This document shows, one piece after another, positions 5,653 to 5,749 of a stretch of 5,749 bases of DNA. A program made the position numbers and the translations under genes. Source of the stretch: an uncultured Eubacteriales bacterium. GTDB lineage: Bacteria > Bacillota > Clostridia > Oscillospirales > Acutalibacteraceae. Numbering within the stretch: the first letter of the stretch is position 1; each line of letters starts with the position of its first letter. Under the pieces are notes generated by a model that saw nothing but the letters and a program-made list of their open reading frames with translations, had not been told where the DNA came from and did no database searches. The DNA lies in assembly GCA_900320925.1 (NCBI GenBank), contig ONUD01000203.1:1-5749 (forward strand). Reading direction: 5' to 3'.

Positions 5653-5737
5653 GCTTATCTACTACTTACCTCTTTAGAAAAGGTTTTGGTAAGCGATAAA
5701 GTAACCCAAGCCTCCCTCCGTGAGGGAGGTGGCAAAA
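5627..5737. repeat. REPIN-like pair of palindromic units in inverted orientation
   Basis: The 30-base arms 5627-5656 and 5708-5737 are perfect reverse complements. Each arm is itself a hairpin: CCTCCCTC and GAGGGAGG around a 3-base loop (5635-5653 and 5711-5729). The 51-base middle adds a CTTACC/GGTAAG pairing (5665-5670 with 5688-5693). Two palindromes in inverted orientation around a spacer match the layout called REPIN or BIME in other bacteria. It shares its left arm with the element at 5535-5652. With the T-rich flank it could also act as a transcription stop. Confidence 0.65.
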
Positions 5738-5749
5738 GCTGGTAAATTA

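Larger units (their letters stand above)
5470..5749. other. Gene-free right end made mostly of repeats
   Basis: Apart from the two inverted-repeat structures, I see nothing coding here. An open frame from the ATG at 5468 to a stop near 5676 runs straight through the repeats and has no family resemblance. No tRNA or other known RNA fold was recognised. Confidence 0.6.

Noticed and set aside
5399..5677. Open frame of 92 codons on the + strand after rnfB (also from ATG 5468)
   Set aside because: It reads through the heptamer array, the terminator and the inverted repeats, has no clear ribosome binding site at a plausible distance and resembles no family.
5627..5737. CRISPR array
   Set aside because: There are only two repeat copies, in inverted rather than direct orientation, with no regular spacers and no cas genes.

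Overview
The window holds a complete six-gene rnf operon, in the order rnfC-rnfD-rnfG-rnfE-rnfA-rnfB on the + strand (529-5402). It encodes a membrane-bound, ion-translocating ferredoxin:NAD+ oxidoreductase. The gene order, the strong AAGGAGG-type ribosome binding sites before nearly every gene, the long multi-cluster RnfB and the heptamer and palindromic intergenic repeats all suggest an anaerobic Firmicute. My best guess is the class Clostridia, perhaps an Oscillospiraceae/Ruminococcaceae-like gut bacterium. That placement rests on overall style, not on a marker gene.

Layout. At the left edge (1-20, - strand) are the ribosome binding site and start codon of a gene that leaves the window. 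Next, also on the - strand, is a small stand-alone Smr-domain protein (44-286). The divergent intergenic region (287-528) carries a - strand promoter (407-435), a + strand promoter for rnf (449-477, with an extended -10), two heptamer tandem repeats and a short palindrome. The rnf genes follow with almost no spacing: a 1-nt overlap C/D, a 4-nt overlap D/G, a 1-nt gap G/E, an 8-nt overlap E/A and a 14-nt gap A/B. This indicates one translationally coupled transcript. A hairpin plus T-tract (5411-5442) ends it. The last ~300 bases (5443-5749) contain a consensus-like rightward promoter (5441-5469) and two overlapping inverted-repeat structures, but no convincing gene.

How the genes work together (established for the family): RnfB takes electrons from reduced ferredoxin through its Fe-S clusters. 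RnfA and RnfE form the membrane core with a shared Fe-S centre. RnfG and RnfD carry covalently bound FMN on SGAT threonines (T151 and T155 here). RnfC, with FMN and two 4Fe-4S clusters, reduces NAD+. The redox energy is used to pump Na+ or H+. All key residues I looked for are present, so the complex looks functional. The ApbE flavin transferase needed to load FMN is not in this window.

I see no new biological system in the coding part. The items worth a second look are the repeats (three unrelated heptamer arrays, one of which encodes the end of RnfB and half of the terminator; a REPIN-like 30-bp perfect inverted repeat made of palindromic units), an extra cysteine motif at the RnfE C-terminus, an irregular last cluster motif in RnfB, and the orphan promoter after the operon.
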